DNA from: Nocardia rhamnosiphila NBRC 108938
GTDB taxonomy: Bacteria > Actinomycetota > Actinomycetes > Mycobacteriales > Mycobacteriaceae
Direction: 5' to 3'
Length of the DNA: 64,000 bases
Assembly: GCF_000720425.1 (NCBI RefSeq)
Contig: NZ_JOAJ01000001.1
Coordinates: 1,364,001-1,428,000 of the forward strand
Below the pieces are notes generated by a model. That model saw nothing but the letters and a program-made list of their open reading frames with translations, was not told the DNA's origin and did no database searches. The translations under genes were made by a program, and so were the position numbers. Positions 25,591 to 34,484 of the stretch are shown here, one piece after another; position 1 is the stretch's first letter, and each line of letters opens with the position of its first letter.

Positions 25591-26466
25591 TCACACCGGC
25601 CGGTCGAGCAGCCGCTTGGGGTGCATCCCGTTGACGGCACCCATGAACGGCGGGTGGATGCTGTAACCCAGCATCCGCCGGATGTTCTCCGAGACCGTCC
25701 GCGCGGTCTCGCGGCTCGTGGCCAGGGTGTATGCCTCCTGCGGCCGCAACCAGGGTTCGCAGTACTGCACGGTCACCCCCAGGCGGGCGCCGGTACTGCG
25801 ATTCGCACCGCCGCCGTGCCAGAGCGTGCCGAGATAGAACGCGCAGGAGCCGGCCGGCATCCGCATCGCTGTCCGGACATCGGCTTCGGCGGGGCCGCGC
25901 TCGGAACCCCAGCGATGACTGCCCGGCAGCACCACCGTGCCGCCGTTGATCTCGGTGAACGCATCGATCGCCCACATCGTCGCGGCGCTCAACGGTGGCC
26001 GGGGTCGCGGGATCGGGTAGAAACCGTCATCGTGGTGCAGCATCTGCGCGTGTTCGCCGGGATGGATATCGATGGCCTGCAATTGCGAGAGCAGATAATT
26101 CGGCAGGAACAACCGATCGAGCAGGGCAAGCACCCGGGGATGTTCGACGAGCGCGTCGCAGGCACGAGTCTTCTCGAGCAGGTTGTAGGCCCGCCGGGTT
26201 CGCTGCCCCTCGAAGGTGTTGCGGCCGGTCCGCTCGAGGAACGGGGTGAGCGCGCCACGGAGTTGTTCGCAGTCGTCGAGGGTGAGCAGGTTTTCCCAGA
26301 CGACGTAACCGTCGCGTTCGAGAGCGGACAGATCGGCGGCGACCGTGGCCGGGTCGACCGCGTCCGAGGTGGTGGTGGTCGCCGGATGACGGCGCGCCAG
26401 ATCGCCGCGCAGATCCTCCAGAGAGGTGATGACATCGACCGGAGGCGGAGATTGTGCAGGGTTCAC
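25591..26466 (-). CDS. Phytanoyl-CoA dioxygenase (PhyH) family oxygenase
   Basis: 291 residues, a 2-oxoglutarate/Fe(II) oxygenase of the PhyH family. Iron ligands are visible as H-x-D in QMLHHDDGFYP and the distal His in FYLGTLWHGGGAN; the 2-oxoglutarate-binding Arg is probably in the NRSTGARLGVTVQY segment. The GTG at 26466 has GAGGAG 6 bases upstream and is a better start than 26511. Actinobacterial relatives hydroxylate acyl chains, amino acids or natural products; the substrate is not inferable here. Confidence 0.88.
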   Translation of the reverse strand: MNPAQSPPPVDVITSLEDLRGDLARRHPATTTTSDAVDPATVAADLSALERDGYVVWENLLTLDDCEQLRGALTPFLERTGRNTFEGQRTRRAYNLLEKTRACDALVEHPRVLALLDRLFLPNYLLSQLQAIDIHPGEHAQMLHHDDGFYPIPRPRPPLSAATMWAIDAFTEINGGTVVLPGSHRWGSERGPAEADVRTAMRMPAGSCAFYLGTLWHGGGANRSTGARLGVTVQYCEPWLRPQEAYTLATSRETARTVSENIRRMLGYSIHPPFMGAVNGMHPKRLLDRPV

Positions 26467-26679
26467 GACTGCTCCTCGAGCGATTCGGGCCCGTCGATGG
26501 ACCGAACCCAATTGTGTTAGCGCTCTGCAGGTTCCGCAATAGCTTCGATCCGGCCACCACCCTTGTCGTGCATCGGCCCGCCGGCGCCGGCCGACTGCGC
26601 GGAACCGGCTGTTACCGGCCCCGGGTGCGCACCGGCGAGCCGCGCGACCGTTCGTCCGGTGGCGGCGATCGTCGAGCCG

Positions 26680-27522
26680 TCAGCGCTTCCGACCGACAGC
26701 CCCGTAGAGCACCAGCTTGGTTTCCGGTAGGTCGTCGGCGAGCCACTGCTGTAGGGGAACCACGCCGGGACCGGTGTTCTCGAGACCGTCCAGGAACGTC
26801 GTCACCTCTTCGCGCGATCGGTACCGGACCTGAGCGGAACTGTTTCTCGCATCCTGGGAGGTGCGCTCGATGATTTCGGGATGGCTGATATCGGCTCCGT
26901 GGGTGAACGCCAGATAACTGCCCGGCGCCATGGCCTCGCGATACCGGGCGACGAGTTCGGCCGGATTCTCGTCGTCCATGACGTAGTGCAGGACACCGAC
27001 GAGCGTGATGGCCACCGGTGCCGCGAAATCGATACCCGATTCGGTTTCCAGCCGCCGGATGAGTTCGGCGGGACGGCGGACGTCCGCGTGCAATGCGGTC
27101 ACCCCGGGGTGATTGCCCATGAGGGCGTTGCAGTGGACGAACACCACCGGGTCGTTGTCGACATAGGCGACCCGCGCCGCGGGATGCGTTTCGTGCACCA
27201 CCTCGTGCACATTGGGCGAGGTCGGGATCCCCGAGCCGAGATCGACGAACTGACGCACCCCGGCCGTCGCGGCCGTACGGACCGCGTGCAGCAGGAATTT
27301 CCGGCTGAACCACGCCAGTGACCTGGTTTCCGGAGCCACCGCCAGAATGCGATGGGCGAGCGCGCGGTCGACCTCGTAGTTGTCCTTTCCGCCCAGCAGA
27401 TAGTCGTAGACCCGAGCCGAGCGCGGCTCGTGCGGATCCACCCCCTGCGGCACACGCTCGATCTCCGGCTGCGGCCCCGTGACCCCGCCGCGACCGCTCG
27501 CGGCCACCCCGTCGGAATTCAT
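26680..27522 (-). CDS. DUF574 SAM-dependent methyltransferase
   Basis: 280 residues. The family hallmarks are ARVYDYLLGGKDNYEVDR near the N-terminus, FVDLGSGIPTSPNVHEV (SAM-binding motif I), VAYVDNDPVVFVH and THGADISHPE. DUF574 proteins are abundant in Streptomyces and Nocardia, often beside regulators, and substrates are mostly undefined. The ATG overlaps the stop of the upstream MetE-like gene by 4 bases, so the two are translationally coupled, hinting at joint one-carbon or methyl-transfer work. Confidence 0.92.
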   Translation of the reverse strand: MNSDGVAASGRGGVTGPQPEIERVPQGVDPHEPRSARVYDYLLGGKDNYEVDRALAHRILAVAPETRSLAWFSRKFLLHAVRTAATAGVRQFVDLGSGIPTSPNVHEVVHETHPAARVAYVDNDPVVFVHCNALMGNHPGVTALHADVRRPAELIRRLETESGIDFAAPVAITLVGVLHYVMDDENPAELVARYREAMAPGSYLAFTHGADISHPEIIERTSQDARNSSAQVRYRSREEVTTFLDGLENTGPGVVPLQQWLADDLPETKLVLYGAVGRKR

Positions 27523-28571
27523 GTCTGCGCTGCTCCCTCCGCGGCGATGCGGACCGCGCGCCGCATGAGCGCGTCGGCCACCGGGCGCGTCCGCCGCCCC
27601 AGTCCGCATGCACAGGCGACACCGTCCACCGGCCGCCCCAGTGCTGCTTCGACCACCGACAATACGTGCAGCTGCTCCTGCTCCGTGGGCAGATCGTGCA
27701 CCAGGCCCGCATAGAAGGCGGTGCCCGTACCCAGTGCCAGATCGCCCAGCGGGGTATAGAACTCCGGCCGCAGCGGCGGCGGAATCGCACCGGCCGCGAG
27801 CGGGGCGTGCACGAATTCCAAGGGCCGGTCCGCCGGCCACTGCCGGGCGATCGCATTGGCCAGGTCCACCAGCGGGCGGGTGTCACGCAGGGTGGCGCGG
27901 GCCTTGTTGTGCAGGCTGCCGAGGCACAGGTGCACCCCGAACCGGGTGCCCACCGGAGCGGCGGCCGCCAGCTCCGCCGGCCCGCGCGCCAAACCCAGCG
28001 CCCGGTCGGCCGATCCGTGCGCCGGCTGCGCCATCGCCATCAGCACCAGTTCGGCGGTGGCCTCGAGCTGGACGACGACATCGGGTCCGGCCAGTTCGCG
28101 CACGGCGGTGATCTCCCGCACGGTGGCATCGGTGAAGGCACGGCGGTGCCGCAGCACTCCGCTCGCGCCCAGCGCGACGAAGGCGAGGGTGAAGGCGGTG
28201 GGCATCCCGATCTGCAGTGCCGTTCCGGACAGATCACGGGCTCGGCGCAGTCGCGTGTACACCGGCACCGCCTCTTCGGCTTCCCGCCGGTACCCGAGGT
28301 CGAGGGACTCGGCGGTCAGTGCGCTCCCGCGTGGCACGCGGTAGCGGGTGCGGTCCCGGCTGCTCCGCCATTCCCTGACGCGGGTCACTTCCAGTACGCC
28401 CTGGGCCGCCAGATTCTCGATGATGGGTCGGATATAGAACTCGTAGCGACCGGTCTCCCCGGTCGGAAGGGTACGCAGCCGGGGCGCCGCGGCATCGAGC
28501 ATGGCCCGCATGGCGGTTTCGGTATCGACGGCCGGATAGCTTCCGACCAAATGGACGGCCCGCCTCTTCAC
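27519..28571 (-). CDS. MetE-like (core cobalamin-independent methyltransferase) protein
   Basis: 350 residues, about the size of a single catalytic barrel of MetE. The zinc ligands of methionine synthase appear conserved: H-x-C in FGVHLCLGSLHNK and a late Cys in VACACGLGRRT (like CGLKTR of MetE). The N-terminus LVGSYPAVDTETAMRAML also matches UROD/MetE-like barrels. It lacks the folate-binding N-terminal domain of full MetE, so the methyl donor must differ or come from another protein. It is coupled to the DUF574 methyltransferase downstream. Confidence 0.83.
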   Translation of the reverse strand: MKRRAVHLVGSYPAVDTETAMRAMLDAAAPRLRTLPTGETGRYEFYIRPIIENLAAQGVLEVTRVREWRSSRDRTRYRVPRGSALTAESLDLGYRREAEEAVPVYTRLRRARDLSGTALQIGMPTAFTLAFVALGASGVLRHRRAFTDATVREITAVRELAGPDVVVQLEATAELVLMAMAQPAHGSADRALGLARGPAELAAAAPVGTRFGVHLCLGSLHNKARATLRDTRPLVDLANAIARQWPADRPLEFVHAPLAAGAIPPPLRPEFYTPLGDLALGTGTAFYAGLVHDLPTEQEQLHVLSVVEAALGRPVDGVACACGLGRRTRPVADALMRRAVRIAAEGAAQT

Positions 28572-28706
28572 GCTCGCATCCTAGCGCTCGGTCGGCTGTC
28601 GCGGAGGCACGCGCGAATCCGTCAACCCGCTCCTGCACCGGTTTCCGGCTCTCTGGTCACCACAGCCGTTGCACGCCAAGGCAACTCCTATTAGGGTCCC
28701 GGGCAC

Positions 28707-29765
28707 ATGACTGCTCGCAGGTTTCCGCTCGGCCGTCCGCGGCGATCGCGGCGTATGCGTCGTCCGACGGTACGCATATCGGCCGCTGTGGTAGCCGTTC
28801 TCGCAATCCTGACGCCGGGGATGGCCCACGCCGCGGAACCAGACCCGGGACAGTGCGCGCCGACCGCGTTCCCCCTGCGCGCCGGCGGCACCCTGGCGAC
28901 GACACTGTGCACACCGGCGGGTGGTGACACCGATACCGTCATGGTGCTGATGCCGGGGTCCAACTACAACGGTACGTACTGGGACTTCCCGCACGCCCCG
29001 GAGATCTACAACTTCCGGCGCGCGATGAATGCCGCCGGATACGCGACGCTGGTGGTCGACCGGCTCGGGACCGGCGCCAGCAGCCGGCCGGTCAGCACCG
29101 GAGTCACCGCCACCGGGGACGCGCAGGCCCTGCACGAAATCATCGGGGCGCTGCGCACCGGTCTCGCCGGCGCCCGGCCCTTCGGGAAGGTGGTTATCGG
29201 TGGGCATTCGCTCAGTTCCGGGGTGGCGGTGCTGGAGGCGACCACCCATCACGATGTCGACGGAGTGCTCCTGACCGGCTATTCGCACGGCCTGAACATT
29301 CCGGGCGCGCTCGGCATCATCGGCACCTATCAGCCGGCCGAGCAGGATGCCGCCTTCACCGGCGGCGGCTATGACAGCGGGTACCTCACCACCCGGCCGG
29401 GCACGCGCGAGAAATCGTTCCATTCGCCTGCGACCGCCGACCCCGAGGTCGTCGCCGTGGACGAAGCCACCAAGGATGTGTTCGCCGCGACGGAGTATCC
29501 GGACGGGCTGACCTCCACCCTGCCGCCGATGTCCACCCAGATCACCGCTCCGGTCCTCGTGGTCAACGGTAGCGACGATGTGCTGTGCTCCTGGGTCTGT
29601 GCCGATACGGCGACCCTGCAGGCCGCCGAGGCACCGCATTTCTCCCCGGCCGCGCGGTTGCGCACCTTCGTGCTGCCCGGAAGCGGGCATTCGGTGAATC
29701 TCGCCCGCAACACCGCCGCCTATCAGGCGGCGGTGCGGGACTGGATGGAGTCGATCGCCGGCTGA
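28707..29765 (+). CDS. Secreted alpha/beta hydrolase
   Basis: 352 residues. A long twin-Arg-rich n-region and hydrophobic core (about 27-42, ISAAVVAVLAILTPGMAHA) give a signal peptide cleaved after AHA near residue 42. The catalytic Ser lies in VVIGGHSLSSGVAVL, the acid in VVNGSDDVLC and the His in LPGSGHSVNLA. Cysteines near the N- and C-terminal ends may form disulfides. Probably an extracellular esterase or lipase. It converges with the ferritin-like gene. Confidence 0.87.
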   Translation: MTARRFPLGRPRRSRRMRRPTVRISAAVVAVLAILTPGMAHAAEPDPGQCAPTAFPLRAGGTLATTLCTPAGGDTDTVMVLMPGSNYNGTYWDFPHAPEIYNFRRAMNAAGYATLVVDRLGTGASSRPVSTGVTATGDAQALHEIIGALRTGLAGARPFGKVVIGGHSLSSGVAVLEATTHHDVDGVLLTGYSHGLNIPGALGIIGTYQPAEQDAAFTGGGYDSGYLTTRPGTREKSFHSPATADPEVVAVDEATKDVFAATEYPDGLTSTLPPMSTQITAPVLVVNGSDDVLCSWVCADTATLQAAEAPHFSPAARLRTFVLPGSGHSVNLARNTAAYQAAVRDWMESIAG

Positions 29766-29786
29766 GCGCCGCGACGAACACGGCGG

Positions 29787-30749
29787 TCAGTTCAGACCGG
29801 CCGCTTCCTGGGCGATGACCGCGAGCCGGGTCTGCGCCGCCGAGACCACACCGTGCCGCTTCTTGTGCGCCTCCTCATAGGCGACAATCGCGCGGATATC
29901 GGCCGGGTCGGTCAGCTCCTTGACCGCGGCGACCGCGCGGCCGACATTGAGCTGGTCGTAGTCGGCGACGGGCAGCTCCCCCGGTTCGAGCACACCGGTG
30001 GCCGCGCGGACCGAATGCAGGGAACCGGCGGCGGCACCCGCGCCTTCCCGGCGGGTCACCTGTTCGGCGCTCTCGAGCGCGGCATCGCGGGAGGCGGTCA
30101 GGGTCCGGGCGGCGATATCGCCGGCGTGCGCGCCCCGGGCCAGTAGTTCACCGAGCGCGGGCGGGGTGGCCCGGACGGTGTCCAGCGCGCGGTCCACACC
30201 GCGTGCGGACCAGGTGACCGGCAGATTGACCAACTTCACGGCAGCCCCGGCCGCGGCCTGTAGTGGCGTGCGGCGCAGCGCGGCCGGACCCCCGAGCGCC
30301 TCCTCGGCCAGGACAGTGGTCAACCAGTCCACGGTCGCGGAGTGCGCCGTGATCAGTCGCTGCGCCAACGCCACGATATCGCTGCGCCCCGCGCTGGTCG
30401 CCAGGGCCTTGACGTACCGCGCGCGGTCGAGGAGCTGGTGTTCCAGGGTGAGATCGCCCAGCAGTGCTTCGTCGAACGGTTGCGCCTGTTCGATGAGGGC
30501 CTTCACCACGGCGGTGGCCCGGCCGAGGAAGGGGCCGATCACCTCGGGTACGCCGCCGAGTTCACGAATGGCGGCGCCGACGGCTTCGGCCCGGGCCCGG
30601 GCGTTTTCGGCGTTCTCGGACAATTCGCGGCGCACTGCCTCCGTCCGTGCCTGCCCGATACGGGTTTCCGCGATCTGGATCTCGGTATCGGTCAGTTCAC
30701 GGATCGCACGCAGCTGCGCCAGCAGGGTGGTGGTTTCACGCGAAGTCAT
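29787..30749 (-). CDS. Ferritin-like-fold protein
   Basis: 320 residues. The first about 165 residues form a long helical bundle (LLAQLRAIRELTDTEIQIAE, ENARARAEAVGAAIRELGG, LEHQLLDRARYVKALA) like DUF892/ferritin-like actinobacterial proteins, with several Glu/His positions that could bind di-iron. The C-terminus (DYDQLNVGRAVAAVKELTDP, then IVAYEEAHKKRHGVVSA) is a short domain repeatedly attached to actinobacterial stress or lipid-body proteins. Function uncertain: redox, iron or envelope-associated. Confidence 0.75.
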   Translation of the reverse strand: MTSRETTTLLAQLRAIRELTDTEIQIAETRIGQARTEAVRRELSENAENARARAEAVGAAIRELGGVPEVIGPFLGRATAVVKALIEQAQPFDEALLGDLTLEHQLLDRARYVKALATSAGRSDIVALAQRLITAHSATVDWLTTVLAEEALGGPAALRRTPLQAAAGAAVKLVNLPVTWSARGVDRALDTVRATPPALGELLARGAHAGDIAARTLTASRDAALESAEQVTRREGAGAAAGSLHSVRAATGVLEPGELPVADYDQLNVGRAVAAVKELTDPADIRAIVAYEEAHKKRHGVVSAAQTRLAVIAQEAAGLN

Positions 30750-30846
30750 ACGAATATCGTTCCTCCGGTGTCGATTTTCTGGCGGGTGCCACGATGCACC
30801 TCTTGTGCGCCTACCCGCTCTGCCGCGCGATAATCAGCGTGGTCTC

Positions 30847-32577
30847 CTACCCGCTCGCCGCGGCGCGAGTGGTGAACGGCAGCACCAGCCGGGACCGGTG
30901 TGCCGCATCGCGGTAGATCTTGTGCGTGACCGGACGGCCCACCGGCAGATGGAAGGCGTCCGGCGGTAGCAGGGCGTTGTGCGAATCCTGCCACGGTTCG
31001 TTGTTGGACAGTTCCACCGTCAGCCGATGCCCCGGCCGGAAGGTCGCGGCGAACGGGTAGAGACGCAGCACATATTCCTCGATCGCGCCCGGCTCCACCG
31101 GGACCGCCCGGGTATGCGGATGGCGCGGATCGCCCTCGGTGCTGCACGGGTCGAGCTCGCGATGTGACGCTTTCAGATAGCCGGAGGTGATGAGCTGCCG
31201 GGCGCCGCCGCGGTCTTCGTCCCACAGCCGCAGGATGAAATTCGTATCGTCCTGGTCGATTTCGGCGAACAGGTGCGCGGCGCCGGGGCCGATGAGTTCG
31301 GTGGGTTCCTCGAACGGCGCGGTGCTCCAGCGCAGCATCTCGACCTTGTCGGTCACAGTGAGCGGAGCCTGGTAGAAGCCTTCCGGGGCGGCGTATTCGG
31401 CGCCCATGGGTTCGGGCTCCGGTGACAGTCCGCCGCGCGGACGCAGGTACAGCGACCGGTATTCGATGTCCTTCGGCGGCCACTGGTCGCCGGTCACCCG
31501 CTCGCGGGAGCCCTCGACGAAGACGGTGACCGCCGGCTCGTCCATCACACCGTTGTCGATGCCTTTGATCCAGTAGTCGTACCAGCGGAACATCGTGTCA
31601 TGCTCTTCGACGAAGGGGCGCGACTGCATCGGCGGGTACGGGCCGATATCGAGTTTCTTGGGTCCCCGCAGCGCATCGAACAGTTCGATGGTGCCGTCCA
31701 TCGTCCAGCCGCGCCCCTGATCGATCTGGAGATAGACCGGTATATCGATCCGTGGAGCCAGCGTGATCGGATTGCGCTCCTCGTACCATTCGCCGTCCAG
31801 TTCGTTCATCACGATGTCGAACCACGCCTCGTGATGCTTCGGGTAGTTCAGCACATGCACCAGATTCGGCCACGCGGCCACATCCGGGTCCGCGAGACGC
31901 GCGGCGACACGTGTGCGGATCTCCTCGGGCGAATACGTCTCCAGCATGCGCGATGTGACCCCGTCGGTGAACGCCCAGCCGGAATCACCGCCGCGGCCCT
32001 CGCGGGCGGCGCGCGGCATGAACCACATGATGCCGCCGTGATAGGTGGTCTCGTAGAAGTCGTAGTGACCGCCGGAGACGAAGATCGCCTTGAGATGCGG
32101 CGGGCGTTCGGCGGCGGCGAGCACCTGCATCGAGCCGAAGTAGGAGATACCGATCATGCCCACGTTGCCGTCGCACCACGGCTGTTCGGCGACCCATTCG
32201 ATGAAGTCGTAGGCGTCCTGTCCCAGCGATACCCCGCCGGCGTTGTAGTTGCCGATGTGCTCGCCCTCGGACCCCCCGGAACCGCGCAGGTCACCGATGA
32301 CGTGCACATAGCCCTCGCCGACGACACGCGCGATATCACCGGCTTCGATACAGCCGTCCCACAGCGGGCTGGGGCGCCGCTGCGGGGGCGTGGTGAGCGC
32401 GAGTGCCTGCAGTTCCTTGCCGTACGGGCTCAGTGCGACGAGCGCGGGCCGCGGCGCGTCCGCGACACCGTGGTAGGCGTCCGCGACAAGCTCGACTCCG
32501 TCACGCATCGGTACCCGCAGGTCCTTGCGGAGGTGGATGGTCTGCCCGGCGGCATCGAAGGTCCGGTACTCGGCCAT
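30847..32577 (-). CDS. CocE/NonD-family hydrolase (X-Pro dipeptidyl-peptidase fold)
   Basis: 576 residues. The N-terminal hydrolase domain has LRVPMRDGVELVADAYHG, the oxyanion region, nucleophile Ser in GMIGISYFGSMQ and an Asp/His pair further on. The C-terminal jelly-roll (about 360-570) ends HKIYRDAAHRSRLVLPF, as in cocaine esterase and alpha-amino acid ester hydrolases. It probably cleaves esters or amides of bulky substrates in the cytoplasm, since no signal peptide is seen. It is the last gene of the minus-strand catabolic operon beginning at 37690, 23 bases after the metallo-hydrolase gene. Confidence 0.92.
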   Translation of the reverse strand: MAEYRTFDAAGQTIHLRKDLRVPMRDGVELVADAYHGVADAPRPALVALSPYGKELQALALTTPPQRRPSPLWDGCIEAGDIARVVGEGYVHVIGDLRGSGGSEGEHIGNYNAGGVSLGQDAYDFIEWVAEQPWCDGNVGMIGISYFGSMQVLAAAERPPHLKAIFVSGGHYDFYETTYHGGIMWFMPRAAREGRGGDSGWAFTDGVTSRMLETYSPEEIRTRVAARLADPDVAAWPNLVHVLNYPKHHEAWFDIVMNELDGEWYEERNPITLAPRIDIPVYLQIDQGRGWTMDGTIELFDALRGPKKLDIGPYPPMQSRPFVEEHDTMFRWYDYWIKGIDNGVMDEPAVTVFVEGSRERVTGDQWPPKDIEYRSLYLRPRGGLSPEPEPMGAEYAAPEGFYQAPLTVTDKVEMLRWSTAPFEEPTELIGPGAAHLFAEIDQDDTNFILRLWDEDRGGARQLITSGYLKASHRELDPCSTEGDPRHPHTRAVPVEPGAIEEYVLRLYPFAATFRPGHRLTVELSNNEPWQDSHNALLPPDAFHLPVGRPVTHKIYRDAAHRSRLVLPFTTRAAASG

Positions 32578-32600
32578 GAGTCCGCGACTCCTTTTCTCTG

Positions 32601-33542
32601 TCAGTGCTTCGGGTCGAATCCCGTGCGATAGCCATGCATCGAGGTGAAGAACGGCGACGGTTCGAGGGTGGGGTCACCGGCGTACCCGAGGTCCGCCGCC
32701 ACGCTCGCGAACGGCGAGTACACCGAATCCGTCTCGGGCAGCCCGCCGCACAGGCAGCGGTGCGCGGATTCGTGCACCCGGCCTTCGATCTCCAGACTCT
32801 GCTGGAGCGCCTCACGGGCCTGGTCGCGGTCGAGCTCGACCCCGTAGGGTTCGCCGTTCACCCGCCGGTACGGATGCCCGAGATACAGGCGCCGCGGCCG
32901 GATCTCGTCACGCAGATAACGCACGCTCCGGCGGTAGGCGTCCGGGTCCGCGAACCCGGGGAAGCCGTTGGCGGCTCCGTGCACCTGCACGGCGTCACCG
33001 GCGAACACATCGTCGCGCCCATCGAGGACATAGGCCACCGAACCGGCCGTATGCCCGGGAACCGAATGCACCGAGACGGTGACATCCCCGCCCAGCGAAA
33101 GCGTCTCGCCGCCCGCGACGAGCACAGACGGTTCCATCTCACCGGAGATCACCGTATTCGTCACCTGGATCTGTTCGTCCACCCCTGCGGGATCGTCCAG
33201 ATACTGCCCACGACCCGCCAGGTACTCGTCGACGTGGGCCCGCCGAGACCGGAGCATGGGTGCGTCGGCCTCGTGGATCACCACCTGCGCGCGCCGTCCG
33301 GTCAGCTCCCACAGGGCGAATGCCCCGCCGATGTGGTCGATATGACCGTGGGTCAGCAGGATCCAGCGCACCTCGGCGATATCGCGCCCGAGCTTCCGCA
33401 ACGCGGGAGCCATACCCTCGGCCGGCGTCGAGGCGATACCCGTATCGACGATGGCCGGTTCGGGTGCGTCGATGAAGAAGCTGTAGAGACCGAACCGGCC
33501 CCACGGCGAGAACAGCGGATGGACCTCCGCGTCCCTCGTCAC
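32601..33542 (-). CDS. Metallo-beta-lactamase-fold hydrolase
   Basis: 313 residues. The dinuclear zinc motif is THGHIDHIGG (HxHxDH), with a further His in VPGHTAGSVAY and Asp in FAGDAVQV, then a C-terminal His in YLGHPYR. This layout is that of lactonases, glyoxalase II-like thioesterases and similar. It overlaps the esterase gene stop (33539-33542), so it is part of the same polycistronic unit. A lactone or thioester hydrolysis step is plausible. Confidence 0.92.
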   Translation of the reverse strand: MTRDAEVHPLFSPWGRFGLYSFFIDAPEPAIVDTGIASTPAEGMAPALRKLGRDIAEVRWILLTHGHIDHIGGAFALWELTGRRAQVVIHEADAPMLRSRRAHVDEYLAGRGQYLDDPAGVDEQIQVTNTVISGEMEPSVLVAGGETLSLGGDVTVSVHSVPGHTAGSVAYVLDGRDDVFAGDAVQVHGAANGFPGFADPDAYRRSVRYLRDEIRPRRLYLGHPYRRVNGEPYGVELDRDQAREALQQSLEIEGRVHESAHRCLCGGLPETDSVYSPFASVAADLGYAGDPTLEPSPFFTSMHGYRTGFDPKH

Positions 33543-34471
33543 GATCCGGTCCGGCGGTTCAGGAACGCTGCCGTCTCCTCGAACACCCCGCGGTATTCGG
33601 GGAGCCAGGCGAAGTTCTGGACGAATCCGTGGTTCGCGCCCGCGTAGCGGGAGACCGTGACGTCCACCCCGGCGTTCGCCAGCCGCTCACCGTAGAGTTC
33701 GCCTTCGTCGCGCATCGGGTCGAACTCGGCGGTGATGATCAGGGCGGGAGGCAGCCCGGTGAGATCGTCTCGTCCGATCGGCGAGACGAGCGGGTCGGCC
33801 GGGTCGGCGCCGCTGTCGAGGTAGAACGCGTTGAAAGGTTTCAGCGCGGCGGTTTCGAGTCCGTAGCCCTGCGCGTTCTCCCGCAGCGACGGGTAGCGGT
33901 CGCGGTCGAACCCGAGGTCGAGGGAGGGATAGAACAGCACCTGGTGGGTGAGGCGATCGAATCCGTCGTCGTGTGCCATCGCGGTGGCCGCCGCGACCAT
34001 CCCGCCACCGGAGCTGTCGCCGGCCAGCGCGAGTCCGGTGCCGTCCCAGTGCAGATCCGTGCCGTGGTCCGCCACCCACTGGACCACCCCGTAGCAGTCC
34101 TGCAGACCGGCGGGATACGCGGCTTCGGGTGCGCGGCGATACCCGACGGAGACGACCTTGTAGCCGCTCTCCTTCGCCAGTTGCCGAGCGATGTGATCGT
34201 GGGTATCGAGGCTGCCGAGGAAATAGGCGCCGCCGTGGAGATACACGAGTAGCCCGTACGACTCGGCCGCGACCGGCGTGTAGATCCGTACCGGCACCTC
34301 CCCCGCCGGTGTGCGGGCGGTCGCGTCCTCGACCGCGTGCAGCGGCAACCGCTGCGCTACCGGCGGCACCTGCGCCTCTTCGCCCGCACGCAGGACGGCC
34401 GGGTCCAGCGGCCCCTCCGGCGGCGCGGGCAACTCGGCGATCGCGCGGGCGATCTCGGGATGCAGTGGCAT
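33539..34471 (-). CDS. HSL-type carboxylesterase (alpha/beta hydrolase_3)
   Basis: 310 residues of the hormone-sensitive-lipase family: oxyanion motif LVYLHGGAYFLGS (HGG), nucleophile in LALAGDSSGGGMV, Asp in AEFDPMRDEGE and His in ANHGFVQNF. The ATG at 34471 has GGAGG 7 bases upstream. No signal peptide, so cytoplasmic. It sits 13 bases after the monooxygenase gene and overlaps the metallo-hydrolase start, within the six-gene catabolic operon. Confidence 0.93.
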   Translation of the reverse strand: MPLHPEIARAIAELPAPPEGPLDPAVLRAGEEAQVPPVAQRLPLHAVEDATARTPAGEVPVRIYTPVAAESYGLLVYLHGGAYFLGSLDTHDHIARQLAKESGYKVVSVGYRRAPEAAYPAGLQDCYGVVQWVADHGTDLHWDGTGLALAGDSSGGGMVAAATAMAHDDGFDRLTHQVLFYPSLDLGFDRDRYPSLRENAQGYGLETAALKPFNAFYLDSGADPADPLVSPIGRDDLTGLPPALIITAEFDPMRDEGELYGERLANAGVDVTVSRYAGANHGFVQNFAWLPEYRGVFEETAAFLNRRTGS

Positions 34472-34484
34472 ATCGGTGGCCTCC

